From: Paenibacillus ihbetae
Lineage (GTDB): Bacteria > Bacillota > Bacilli > Paenibacillales > Paenibacillaceae
Length of the DNA: 64,000 bases
Direction of reading: 5' to 3'
Assembly (NCBI RefSeq): GCF_002741055.1
Contig: NZ_CP016809.1
Span: 2,130,501-2,194,500, forward strand
Part shown: in pieces, positions 32,241-41,035 of the stretch
How positions within the stretch are numbered: position 1 is the stretch's first letter
Layout of the letters: the number at the start of each line of letters is the position of its first letter
Program-made: the position numbers and the translations under genes
Notes under the pieces: model-generated
Seen by the model: only the letters and a program-made list of their open reading frames with translations
What the model was told of the DNA's origin: nothing
Database searches by the model: none

Positions 32241-33822
32241 AGCTTACCTCCATTGTGCTAAATGCATACGGGTTTTGAACCATTGCAGTAGCATCCGAGA
32301 ATTCGATAAGCAATCCATTATGGCGTAGCTTTTCGCGCAACGCCCTTTCGTTATCATTAAAGTAACGAATATTAAGACGTGATTGATCATATAAACCCGA
32401 TTTTTTGGCTTGGATTTCTCCAATTACAATTCCATAGTCCTGAAATATAGACTCCAAGAAACTATAGTATTCCATCCTTTCTTGCGGCTTTACTTTCGTG
32501 AAGACAAGCATTTGTAAAAAGGCATCCGAAATCGTATATCTATAGTTCGAGGCAGAGCCGCGTCGATAAGTCGCAAAACCTCCATCCCTTGAGATAACCC
32601 GAGTGATGTTCAGCTGATGCTTTTTTAATTGATCGGAGACAGCCTCGCGAATCATTCTCTTGAGCCTTCCCGTTACATCAGCCACACTGTTACACCGGGA
32701 CAATGTTGAAATAATAACCTGCTTGCGACTGCGCATCTGACTCAGTCCCATTTTACTCAAAAATTGTTCAGGATCAGCTTTCCACAAAGGTAATTGCTGT
32801 TCGATTTCCTCATCAGTTCCAAAGGCGTTTTGCATCTTTAACTCGAATTCATGTTCAAACTTTGCTTTTATGAGATTCTCGTGCTGCTCAAAACTCTTAG
32901 ATGACAACTGCGATATTTGCTTATTACCACCATCTAAACAATCAATAAAATAATAGTGATTGCCAGATTGGATATAGGCCCTTTCATGCATGTAACGTGC
33001 TAATTGAAAGCAGACTAAAGAGGTCAAGAGATTGAACATTTCGTAAATATCAAGATCAATAGAAAGTAGATACTCCAATTCTACCGCAAAACACTCAAAT
33101 AATTGCTCATTTTCTCTTGGAGCAGAGGCTGGCAACAATGGTACGTTTTCTTCATGAGTGGCAGAGCGAAGCCGTGCACGATCTGTAGATGCTTCCTCCT
33201 CTTCAAAGACAGATGTAATTTTATCCACGACTTTTTCGATAATTTTGTTTTTCGTCAATAATTGCCTGAACCTCTTCTCGATAAACCTACGACGCTCCTC
33301 GTGTTTTTCTGTTCCATATGCCAGCATCAAAAAGTAAAGTTCGCCGCCTCGAGCATAAAAGTTACGTTCAAAGGATAGCTCTTTTCCTTTTTTACGTAAT
33401 TCAACATATAGTAACGATTCATGAAGAGGATATAATGATCGAGCAAACCAGGAACGATCTGCTTCTTTCCCCGTTGTATTATATAGAACGACTTCCAAAT
33501 TTCGAAGGAATTGTTTAAGCACGTGTACATCATTCTCATGAATCGCCTTAAATAGCTTTTCCTTCTCCTCTTCCTGAAGAACTAATATGTCTCGAGAACC
33601 TGAGCCTTCTTTCACGCCTTCAAATATAAATTTTCGAAGTCCTACTGATCTCTTACGTTGATAATAATCATCACTAAAGCTGTAATTCGTACCATATAAT
33701 ACATTAAGAAATTCTAGTACATACTCTGGTCCCCGCTGCCCATCTTTAAAACGGTGTCCCCATATGTGAGCAGATAGCTGTGACGTAAATTTATCCAAAC
33801 CTTTTTCCGCTACTGTCTTCAT
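32233..33822 (-). CDS. dptG: DptG-like component (529 aa)
   Basis: The assignment relies on order (F, G, H in one operon), length and general composition. The N-terminus KFTSQLSAHIWGHRFKDGQR and KSYP-like aromatic segments are distinctive but contain no enzyme motif. The protein is rich in Arg, Glu and Leu with long predicted helices, and KRMIREAVSDQLKKHQLNIT in the C-terminal half is helical too. In Dnd systems DptG is essential for restriction but lacks a known catalytic activity. The start lies 20 bases past the DptF-like stop. Confidence 0.65.
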   Translation of the reverse strand: MKTVAEKGLDKFTSQLSAHIWGHRFKDGQRGPEYVLEFLNVLYGTNYSFSDDYYQRKRSVGLRKFIFEGVKEGSGSRDILVLQEEEKEKLFKAIHENDVHVLKQFLRNLEVVLYNTTGKEADRSWFARSLYPLHESLLYVELRKKGKELSFERNFYARGGELYFLMLAYGTEKHEERRRFIEKRFRQLLTKNKIIEKVVDKITSVFEEEEASTDRARLRSATHEENVPLLPASAPRENEQLFECFAVELEYLLSIDLDIYEMFNLLTSLVCFQLARYMHERAYIQSGNHYYFIDCLDGGNKQISQLSSKSFEQHENLIKAKFEHEFELKMQNAFGTDEEIEQQLPLWKADPEQFLSKMGLSQMRSRKQVIISTLSRCNSVADVTGRLKRMIREAVSDQLKKHQLNITRVISRDGGFATYRRGSASNYRYTISDAFLQMLVFTKVKPQERMEYYSFLESIFQDYGIVIGEIQAKKSGLYDQSRLNIRYFNDNERALREKLRHNGLLIEFSDATAMVQNPYAFSTMEVSYV

Positions 33823-33842
33823 TCTTTAGCAGTACCTCCGCA

Positions 33843-35516
33843 TCAAATGTCGATTTCATATGGCTTGTAAACACCTTTATCTGGATCTATTGCGAATACT
33901 TGCAAAGTGAACTCATCTAGTTCGCTTTGACTAATTAAATCATTCTTAAAGGTGCCCAGCAAAATATCAACTTCTTGTTTTAATGTAACGAATAATCCCC
34001 CTCCGGCTAATCGAAGTAAATATTCAAACACCGGTAGTTTTACCTCCAGCCTGGTTTGCTGATTTACTGTTATGAAGATTTTTGATGGCAAATAGTCAAT
34101 ATCCGAACGCTCCTCATCTATTGACAACCTCACTTGGCTTGGTGAATAGCTTTCATGAATTAGCAAATTTTCATTCACTATATACAAATTTGTTTCGTTG
34201 CGACTGATTAGTTTTTTAGAAAAGTTATGATTCAATCCTTGAATTAGTTCTTTGCGAACAGAAGCAAGAGTTTGTTTATCCTTTAAGCTATCGAGGAATC
34301 GATAGAAGTGCAGATAAGGCATCAACAGTTTCCGTGTACTCTCATCTCGCTCATCTGTCTCGAAAAAGTACTTTCGTCTAAATTTAGACATTTGATCGAA
34401 GATAGTATTGGATTGCTTGTCCGGATCTTGAATCCGATACCTTTCAATTAATTTGCGATAATAACCAAACAACAAGTCGATTTCATCATCGAACAACATC
34501 CGATGCTTCTGAACGGTTTGGTCTTCTCCGCTTATATCCCCGTTCAACAAAAAATCATCAATCGAAGAGATAGACAGCGTACCAGGATCAAGGTACTTAA
34601 AGTAACGGATAGCCCCGTGCTCCCCGGCTCCGCTTCCTTTCATATTCACCCCATAAAAGTTGTCATAGTAGGCTAGCTTCGAATGTTCTTCGATATCTTT
34701 ATACCCAGCACTCATTACTTGCTCGCACGTCAGCCCCCCAGTAAATACGTAGCTCATATGTATGAGTATCTCACGCATCGTTACATGTATACCTAAACAA
34801 TCCAGCAATCGATACTGCTCTACAAGCCGACTCCGTATCAGAGGATTAGACATTCGTCGATGATTCAACTGGATCACACAGTTTTTCTTACGACTGCAAG
34901 CCTCACATGCCCCCCAATTCTCCTCACGGTTCCATTCTTCTATAATACGAGCAGCATATATTGAAGAAGTAACATCTTGTAGATTGACCAAATGAAGTTG
35001 TTCATCATTAGTCTTATGATCGAGAAATCTCTTATTTACCATCTGGGATAGTTCAAACAGTTCAGAATGCTGGGATAAAAATTTTGTAAGTTTTCCTTCG
35101 TTAGCTGCAATTAAGTAATAGAGTCTACTTTCATGCCCGTTTTCTATCATATCTTGAAGACATCGAAGTTCTTTAAAGATTACTGCATCCGTAAGCTCTG
35201 ACAAATCTTTTACAATTCGTAAGGTACCCTTGTTAAAAGAAGCTTCCAATATTCCGCTATCCGGCCATTGTAGTAATTGCTGCCCCGTAATACGCTCATA
35301 TATAGTACGACATAGGCGGGTTTTGCCATCACCGGCGTTACCCGTCATTATTACGCTGCGAGGATCTTCATTAAACAACGTCAATAAAAAGCGTTCAATG
35401 TTGGTATCGATTGCAAATCGATATTGATCCGTACTCTGGGTATACTCGTCGTATATTTTTGCGTGGTTCGGGGATAGGACATTAAATTGATCGAGGTATT
35501 GTACGAAAGAATTCAT
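33843..35516 (-). CDS. dptF: DptF-like ATPase (557 aa)
   Basis: Walker A GNAGDGKT is at 59-66, preceded by SVIMT, and VKDLSELTDAVIFKELR follows. A cysteine cluster C204, C207 and C213 (CEACSRKKNC) probably binds zinc. N-terminal ATPase, Cys cluster and length fit DptF of the phosphorothioation-dependent restriction complex. It is the first gene of the operon, with AAGGAGAG 6 bases before the ATG and a good promoter about 75 bases upstream. It probably works with DptG and DptH to sense and restrict DNA lacking the host mark. Confidence 0.75.
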   Translation of the reverse strand: MNSFVQYLDQFNVLSPNHAKIYDEYTQSTDQYRFAIDTNIERFLLTLFNEDPRSVIMTGNAGDGKTRLCRTIYERITGQQLLQWPDSGILEASFNKGTLRIVKDLSELTDAVIFKELRCLQDMIENGHESRLYYLIAANEGKLTKFLSQHSELFELSQMVNKRFLDHKTNDEQLHLVNLQDVTSSIYAARIIEEWNREENWGACEACSRKKNCVIQLNHRRMSNPLIRSRLVEQYRLLDCLGIHVTMREILIHMSYVFTGGLTCEQVMSAGYKDIEEHSKLAYYDNFYGVNMKGSGAGEHGAIRYFKYLDPGTLSISSIDDFLLNGDISGEDQTVQKHRMLFDDEIDLLFGYYRKLIERYRIQDPDKQSNTIFDQMSKFRRKYFFETDERDESTRKLLMPYLHFYRFLDSLKDKQTLASVRKELIQGLNHNFSKKLISRNETNLYIVNENLLIHESYSPSQVRLSIDEERSDIDYLPSKIFITVNQQTRLEVKLPVFEYLLRLAGGGLFVTLKQEVDILLGTFKNDLISQSELDEFTLQVFAIDPDKGVYKPYEIDI

Positions 35517-35588
35517 GTCGCTCTCCTTACGTGTCTCTAGTAGTTCAAAAGTAATGAATCTACAGTAGTATTTGATTTTCTATAATGT

Positions 35589-35617
35589 ATATTAACACCA
35601 TTAGTCTATTGGATCAA
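35589..35617 (-). promoter_or_regulatory. Candidate sigma-A promoter of the Dpt-like operon
   Basis: On the minus strand TTGATC (35617-35612) and TAATAT (35594-35589) are spaced by exactly 17 bases and lie about 75 bases upstream of the DptF-like ATG. The remainder of 35517-35917 is AT-rich, with the promoter of the divergent exonuclease gene expected on its right side. No other gene is visible there. Confidence 0.6.
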
Positions 35618-35917
35618 TTTAACAATAGAATATAATGTTGGTTTTTGTAGAACAATGAATGCTATATTTAAAGCCGAAAAGAAACTTATGAATTACACAC
35701 AGTTTTCATGGATACTAGCGGAGCTTTGTGGTACTTCTCTAGCTCTTCGAGATTTGTAATAATCATAACAAATTAAAGTTTTAGAATTCTGTCACTAAAC
35801 ATATGTTCCTATTAAATTTATTTTGCTTTTTCCCATCCCCGAACACCCATTCCCTGACAACCCCAGCCACTCCCCCCTGCTAAACTAATAACAACCAATG
35901 CAGAGAGGAGCATTCCA

Positions 35918-36580
35918 ATGCCAACTTATATCATCTTCGATCTTGAATTCATGGTGGTTCGTAAACATCAGCATCTTGCCGACATTATCGAAATCGGTGC
36001 GATTAAAATGACCGAGCAAGAAGGAACTCTGGTCATGACCGATGTGTTTCAATCCTATGTAAAACCTTCGAGACAGTATAAATTAACACCGGAAACGACG
36101 CCGTTTACGGGGATTACGCAGGATCAAGTCGATCAAGCACCGTCTTTTCCCGAAGCGCTAAAGGCTTTTCAAGAGTGGATCGGCGAGGCGCCCTATTATT
36201 TATGCGCATGGGGAATGGACGATAAATACCAGTTCATCCAGCATTGCCGGTATCATCAGATCTCCTTGGATTGGCTGCAAAATTATAACGATCTTCAGCT
36301 GGCGTTTACTCGACTTCACCAATCGGATCATCGACAGAGGATCGGATTGAAACGGGCGCTTGACTTGTTGCAGCTCCCATTCATCGGGGAGCCGCATCGA
36401 GCAACCGATGATGCCTATAACACGGCGAAAGTCTTTCTTTCGATCTTCCCTAACATCCAGTTGGTTACGAATAATGCCGCAGAAGATCAGCTGTACGTCT
36501 CGGAAATGGTATATTCCACAGGCTCGGAAGAGAATCACCCATTCAGTAAATTGGCGGAAATGCTGGGAATGGCGCAATAG
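35918..36580 (+). CDS. DEDDh 3'-5' exonuclease, KapD/ERI-1-like (220 aa)
   Basis: YIIFDLEFMVVRKHQ opens the exonuclease fold with D-x-E (motif I). IIEIGAIKM and FQSYVKPSR follow, and HRATDDAYNTAKVF gives the H-x-x-x-x-D of motif III, so DEDDh chemistry is complete. AGAGGAG stands 7 bases before the ATG. This class includes sporulation-linked KapD and ERI-1-like RNA or DNA trimming enzymes, and the substrate cannot be told from sequence. It is divergent from the Dpt-like operon and convergent with the WYL regulator (10 bases apart), so it may be an unrelated gene beside the island. Confidence 0.8.
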   Translation: MPTYIIFDLEFMVVRKHQHLADIIEIGAIKMTEQEGTLVMTDVFQSYVKPSRQYKLTPETTPFTGITQDQVDQAPSFPEALKAFQEWIGEAPYYLCAWGMDDKYQFIQHCRYHQISLDWLQNYNDLQLAFTRLHQSDHRQRIGLKRALDLLQLPFIGEPHRATDDAYNTAKVFLSIFPNIQLVTNNAAEDQLYVSEMVYSTGSEENHPFSKLAEMLGMAQ

Positions 36581-36589
36581 TGCCGTTCC

Positions 36590-37546
36590 TTATTTCCCCT
36601 CATACAGCTTGCGCCATCGTTCAAGCCGTTCCTTCATTCGTTCCCGGTAAGATACCGGGGCCAGAATTTCAGCATCCGGCCCGTACTGACTTACCCAGTT
36701 CATAAACTCCCGGTCGTGATTCAGGGTAACCTCGAACAACAAACTGCCGTCCGGAAGGTCCTTCATCCTTGGTCTCACGAACATCTCCTCTTCCTTGATG
36801 TAACGGGCGACATCCGGCGAGAATTTCACTTTGAAATGGATTTGTTCCTCGCCGCGTTCAATCGACCAGGTGTTCTTCATATAATTCTTCAGGTTAAAGT
36901 CCCCGCGCTCGAAAGTGCGGCTGGTCATCTCCATAGAGCGGAAACGGCTCAGACGGAAGGTCCGAATATCCTTCGCCTGATGGCAATACCCGATCAGATA
37001 GAATCGTTGATCCCTCGGGACGAGGTAGTACGGATCGATCTCCCGTTTCGTTTGTTGGTTCCGGCTCTGCGTATGATATACAACGGTGATCGTCTTTTCT
37101 TCCACGATGGCCTGAATGACTTGATATAAATAGTTGGGCGCATCCTCCCGATAAGCAGGAGAACCCATCTGGATAATATCCGTGACATGTTTCAGGATTT
37201 CCCGATCCCGCTTCTTCTGCCGAAAGTGAGAAGCCATAACCTTGTCATACGCTGTGTCGAATCCCGGCGGCATATTGCTCTGATCGACAAAGGAAGGGAG
37301 CATGGAGAAGACCAACGCCTCCTGCTGCGTCCAATTGAATGGAAACATAGCAAAATCCCCGGCGAACGTGTAGCCTTTACCGTACCCTTCGTTGGTAATC
37401 GGCGCTACGAGGTCTAGTGAACGTAAATCCCGGTAAATCGTTCTTTCCTCGGCTTCACATCGTTCCGCCAATTCCTTAGCGCTGATCCCCGGCCTTGCTT
37501 GGATGGCATAAATAATTTTGAACCATCTGAACAACTTATCGGACAT
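36590..37546 (-). CDS. WYL-domain transcriptional regulator, YafY type (318 aa)
   Basis: Residues 1-60 form a winged helix-turn-helix (FKIIYAIQARPGISAKELAE, RTIYRDLRSLDLV). The central WYL domain shows TVVYHTQSRNQQTKREIDPY and YLIGYCHQAKDIRTFRLSR, and a WCX-like C-terminal domain follows (PDAEILAPVSYRERM). WYL proteins sense nucleic-acid-type ligands, and several (BrxR, CapW) control defence islands. It lies 190 bases downstream of the AddA-like gene on the same strand and has an ATG 12 bases before its own -10-like AT-rich leader. It may control the AddAB/HIRAN cluster, by context only. Confidence 0.85.
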   Translation of the reverse strand: MSDKLFRWFKIIYAIQARPGISAKELAERCEAEERTIYRDLRSLDLVAPITNEGYGKGYTFAGDFAMFPFNWTQQEALVFSMLPSFVDQSNMPPGFDTAYDKVMASHFRQKKRDREILKHVTDIIQMGSPAYREDAPNYLYQVIQAIVEEKTITVVYHTQSRNQQTKREIDPYYLVPRDQRFYLIGYCHQAKDIRTFRLSRFRSMEMTSRTFERGDFNLKNYMKNTWSIERGEEQIHFKVKFSPDVARYIKEEEMFVRPRMKDLPDGSLLFEVTLNHDREFMNWVSQYGPDAEILAPVSYRERMKERLERWRKLYEGK

Positions 37547-37735
37547 AGTTCTATTCTCCTGTTATCTATTCATTTATGATATATACACACTTCGACAATA
37601 TCCGCCCATATCCTTCCATAGAACTAAAAAAGCCTCCCCAAATCAAATAGCGAACTTAAAGTCCTGCGCAACTCGCCCGCAGCATTATGTAAGACCGGGA
37701 AGAATTACGAAGATGCTAGCACGATGGAGCTAGTG

Positions 37736-40700
37736 TCACAGCACTACATACCGCCCGATTCCTGCGAAATAAAGCCCTGCTTCTTTCACTTTGAAGTCAA
37801 AGGTGCGTTCCCATTCCGAAGCGTAGACAAGGACCTGAGGACGATAGAAATTAACGAACGTCTGCAGGGCCCCCTCCTCGACGTGATCGGTCTTGAAGTC
37901 AACAATGACCCAGCCGTCTTCTTCTTCGAACAGAAAATCAATGACGCCTCGCAAATAAGCATGCTTCACAGCATCATCTCCGATTGCCGAAGCCGGGGCC
38001 GCTTCGAGCTTTATGTCTTCCATTGCCATGTTGTTGAATGACTTAAGCTCCGCGGCGTTCTTCCTAAGTAACAGGGGCAGCTCGAATAACCGGCGGCGTG
38101 CACGCAAGCTTCGCTGCCACAGTTCGCTGACCAGGATGCTTTGCGCAATCCGTACGGCTTCGGGGATGTACTCTGCTGCCAATCCTTCTTCGCTCGCAAG
38201 CCAATGTACGGCCTCATCCAGATCCGACTCCGCCAATCCCTTGCCGAGCATTTCCAGCGAGCGGTGGACAACGCTGCCGAATGCCATCCCTTTCCCCTCC
38301 GAGGACCATTCCGGACGGTCATGGAGCATCTTGGTCTGTTCCGTTACCGACAGCAGCGAATAGGTAGGCCGGTTTATATCATCCAATTGGCGCTGACGAG
38401 CAGCCCGAATGCCGAGGATATCCGGTCCTTCGGTTAACTCCGTTTTTGACGTTTGTATGCGTTCAGGAACCTGAAGCTCCGGAAGCTCTGGCATTCCTTC
38501 AACGAGCGGGGTCCATGGGCATTTGGCCGGCTGCTCGGGATATAAACTGATGACCAGCATTTGCTTGGGCCGCGTGGCTGCTACATACAGCAACCGATCT
38601 TTCTCTGCCTTTGCGAATGTCCGCTCCCGCTCGCTCATTTCGTCCCAACCGGGAGGCTGCGCAGCTATTTTCGGATGAAATCCCCCTGTTTTCTTATGGA
38701 TCGTAAAATACCCGGCTGCCGGGTCGGAAGATCGATCGATATATTGCGCGGGCTCGTGTTCGGATTCTTCGCATGGGCCCGCAAGAATGACGACAGCCGC
38801 CTCCAGCCCTTTGGCTTTATGCAGATTCATCACACGGACGGCTTGATCGCCTCCGACATACAGACTCGAGGTTTCCATCCCTTGGCATGCTCTTTCCATC
38901 AATCGGCATAGTTCACTCCAGCTTGAAGCAGCCCTTGCATCGCTGTGCACAAGCTGCATCAATCCGACCAAGGTTCCCGCGCGTACCGAACCAGCGGGCA
39001 ATGCCGATACATACGGTATGATCCCTAAATCTTCAACGATAAGGTTAAAGGCTGCCGCTGCATGTAATGTACGGACCCATTCCAAATACATGCGCAATCT
39101 GGCCAGCGCTGCGCCAACCGGCTGCGCATTTTCGCTCAGTTCTGCCTGCGATATCGATTCGTGTATGGATATCCGGCTGCCTTCCTGCTTATAGGCCCAC
39201 AGCTGATGGTCGCTTAATCCAAATAACATGCCGCGCAGAACCGCGAGCAATGCAGGCTGATCGGAGGCGTCTTCAAGATAGCGGACCAGCTGCCATAGCA
39301 TCAGCATTTCTTCATAAGCGGCCGTACTTCCGGAAGTATCGGCAGGAATACCGCTTAGATCCAGCTGTTCCGCATAGACATGAATGAATGTTTTCGTCTT
39401 GGTGAGGATCAGGAAGTCCCCCGGAACTGCATTCCGGCTTGTGCCGTCCCTCTGGATGATCTGCAGGTTGCCGTCAGTGCAAGCCCATGAAATATAACTT
39501 GCGATACGCTTGGCATCTTCCAGGGCAGCCGCTGCTTTTCCCCCGGTAATCTTGGGATAGTTCAACACGTATACACCTTGCCCTGCTGCTTGGGACGAGA
39601 TATCCCAGTCCGTCTCCATCTTCGCGAACGCCGCTTGATATTCCGTTTCGACTGAAGGAAATTTTTCTGCAAACCGACTGTTGATATAATCGCCGATCGA
39701 TGGTACGGAACGGAAATTAGACGTTAATTTAAGCACACCCCCGCACTCGCGGATTCGCGCTTTGACCTCGTTATAAATCGAGATATCTGCCCTGCGAAAA
39801 CGATAGATCGACTGCTTCGGGTCCCCCACCAGAAATAACGAACCGGGCCGCGGTTTCAGCCGCCTCCAGTCCTGATCCTCCATTCCCAACTCGGTAACGC
39901 CTGTGAGCAGAAAAATAAGCTCAGCTTGCACCGGATCCGTGTCTTGAAATTCATCAACGAGAATCCGTTGGTATTTTTGCGCAAAGTAAGCCCGAACTTC
40001 AAGATGGTCGCGAAGCAGCCTGGCCGTTTCTACGAGCAGATCCTGAAAATTCAACCGTCCTGCAGATAAGCGGCGTTCCTGGCAATAGAGAATAGCCGGG
40101 CGAACGAACGCAATCAGCTTCGGGTATAAAAATTCGCGCCATTCCTGCAGAAAGGGAAATAACACGGTTTCCTGCCAATCGATAAATCTGGTCTTCAGCT
40201 GGGCTGCCTGCTCTTTGGATGTCCATCGCTTCTGCGTTACATGGATCTTGCTCTCGAACTGCTCCGCAATCTCAAGAATGCGCGTATCATCCTTCACGTC
40301 GATCAGCCGCAGCTTTTGGCGATTTGTATGTACAAGCGTTTGAAGCTTGTCCCATCCTTGGTCAGGCTCAGTCGATGGTATATACGGCGCCGCCGCCTCA
40401 AGCAGTGGGAAGAGCGTATCCCGAATGCGGTCGAAGTTCGGATACAGTCGTTCTTGACAAGGCAGCTCGACATCGGAGAATGTGGTTACCCGATCATAAA
40501 CATCCCGCAGTGTATTCACATCAACGCCGAGCAGCGATAGCTCGTCCAAGAGCCGCAGCTGCGCTTCATTCAATTCCGTAATATACTCATCCCAACAAGC
40601 ATCCCGAAAGAGCCTGTCCTCCTCTTCGGCCATCTCCTCGAAATACGGATCCAGCCCTGCTTCAATCGGACGCTCCCGCAGCAGCAATGCGCAGAAAGAA

Positions 40701-41035
40701 TGGATCGTTCCAATAAACATGAGATCCAGCTTGCTTAGAGCAAACGAATATCGACGGCGGCTCGTTGAACCGGGTTCAGCTGTTCGATTAGCGTTTTCCA
40801 ACGCGACCCGGAATCTTTCCTTGAGCTCCCCGGCAGCTTTATTCGTAAATGTAATCGCTGCGATTTGTTCTGCCTGCACGCCATGATCAATTAAGGCAAG
40901 AAGCCTGCCTACCAAGCTGGTCGTTTTACCCGATCCGGCCCCTGCCTCCACAAGCAGCGTCGTATCTAAATCATGAAGGATTCGATGACGGTCTGCTTGA
41001 TCCGCCGGCAAGTTTAATAAACTGGATTCAATCAA
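37736..41035 (-). CDS. AddA-like UvrD/RecB helicase-nuclease (1099 aa)
   Basis: Walker A is GAGSGKTT at 32-39, and the UvrD helicase motifs include ITFTNKAAGELKERF, ILVDEFQDTDPVQAEL, LVGDPKQSIYRFRRAD, MNLHKAKGLEAAVVIL and LYVAATRPKQ. The RecB-type nuclease at the C-terminus has LRGVIDFLFEEEDGW and VIVDFKTDHVEEG. The start overlaps the AddB-like stop by 8 bases. At 1099 residues it is shorter than housekeeping AddA, so it looks like a second, specialised RecBCD-like enzyme, probably DNA degradation or repair coupled to defence. Confidence 0.85.
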   Translation of the reverse strand: MIESSLLNLPADQADRHRILHDLDTTLLVEAGAGSGKTTSLVGRLLALIDHGVQAEQIAAITFTNKAAGELKERFRVALENANRTAEPGSTSRRRYSFALSKLDLMFIGTIHSFCALLLRERPIEAGLDPYFEEMAEEEDRLFRDACWDEYITELNEAQLRLLDELSLLGVDVNTLRDVYDRVTTFSDVELPCQERLYPNFDRIRDTLFPLLEAAAPYIPSTEPDQGWDKLQTLVHTNRQKLRLIDVKDDTRILEIAEQFESKIHVTQKRWTSKEQAAQLKTRFIDWQETVLFPFLQEWREFLYPKLIAFVRPAILYCQERRLSAGRLNFQDLLVETARLLRDHLEVRAYFAQKYQRILVDEFQDTDPVQAELIFLLTGVTELGMEDQDWRRLKPRPGSLFLVGDPKQSIYRFRRADISIYNEVKARIRECGGVLKLTSNFRSVPSIGDYINSRFAEKFPSVETEYQAAFAKMETDWDISSQAAGQGVYVLNYPKITGGKAAAALEDAKRIASYISWACTDGNLQIIQRDGTSRNAVPGDFLILTKTKTFIHVYAEQLDLSGIPADTSGSTAAYEEMLMLWQLVRYLEDASDQPALLAVLRGMLFGLSDHQLWAYKQEGSRISIHESISQAELSENAQPVGAALARLRMYLEWVRTLHAAAAFNLIVEDLGIIPYVSALPAGSVRAGTLVGLMQLVHSDARAASSWSELCRLMERACQGMETSSLYVGGDQAVRVMNLHKAKGLEAAVVILAGPCEESEHEPAQYIDRSSDPAAGYFTIHKKTGGFHPKIAAQPPGWDEMSERERTFAKAEKDRLLYVAATRPKQMLVISLYPEQPAKCPWTPLVEGMPELPELQVPERIQTSKTELTEGPDILGIRAARQRQLDDINRPTYSLLSVTEQTKMLHDRPEWSSEGKGMAFGSVVHRSLEMLGKGLAESDLDEAVHWLASEEGLAAEYIPEAVRIAQSILVSELWQRSLRARRRLFELPLLLRKNAAELKSFNNMAMEDIKLEAAPASAIGDDAVKHAYLRGVIDFLFEEEDGWVIVDFKTDHVEEGALQTFVNFYRPQVLVYASEWERTFDFKVKEAGLYFAGIGRYVVL

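Noticed and set aside
21550..35516. Type 4 BREX or similar BREX system
   Set aside because: A PAPS-reductase gene and a large ATPase are suggestive, but no PglZ-like phosphatase, BrxL protease or PglX methylase is present, while DptF-, DptG- and DptH-like genes are.
21550..35516. Canonical DndBCDE-DptFGH system
   Set aside because: DndB, DndD (SMC-like) and DndE are not visible and the DndC-like protein is about half length, so only the Dpt side is canonical.
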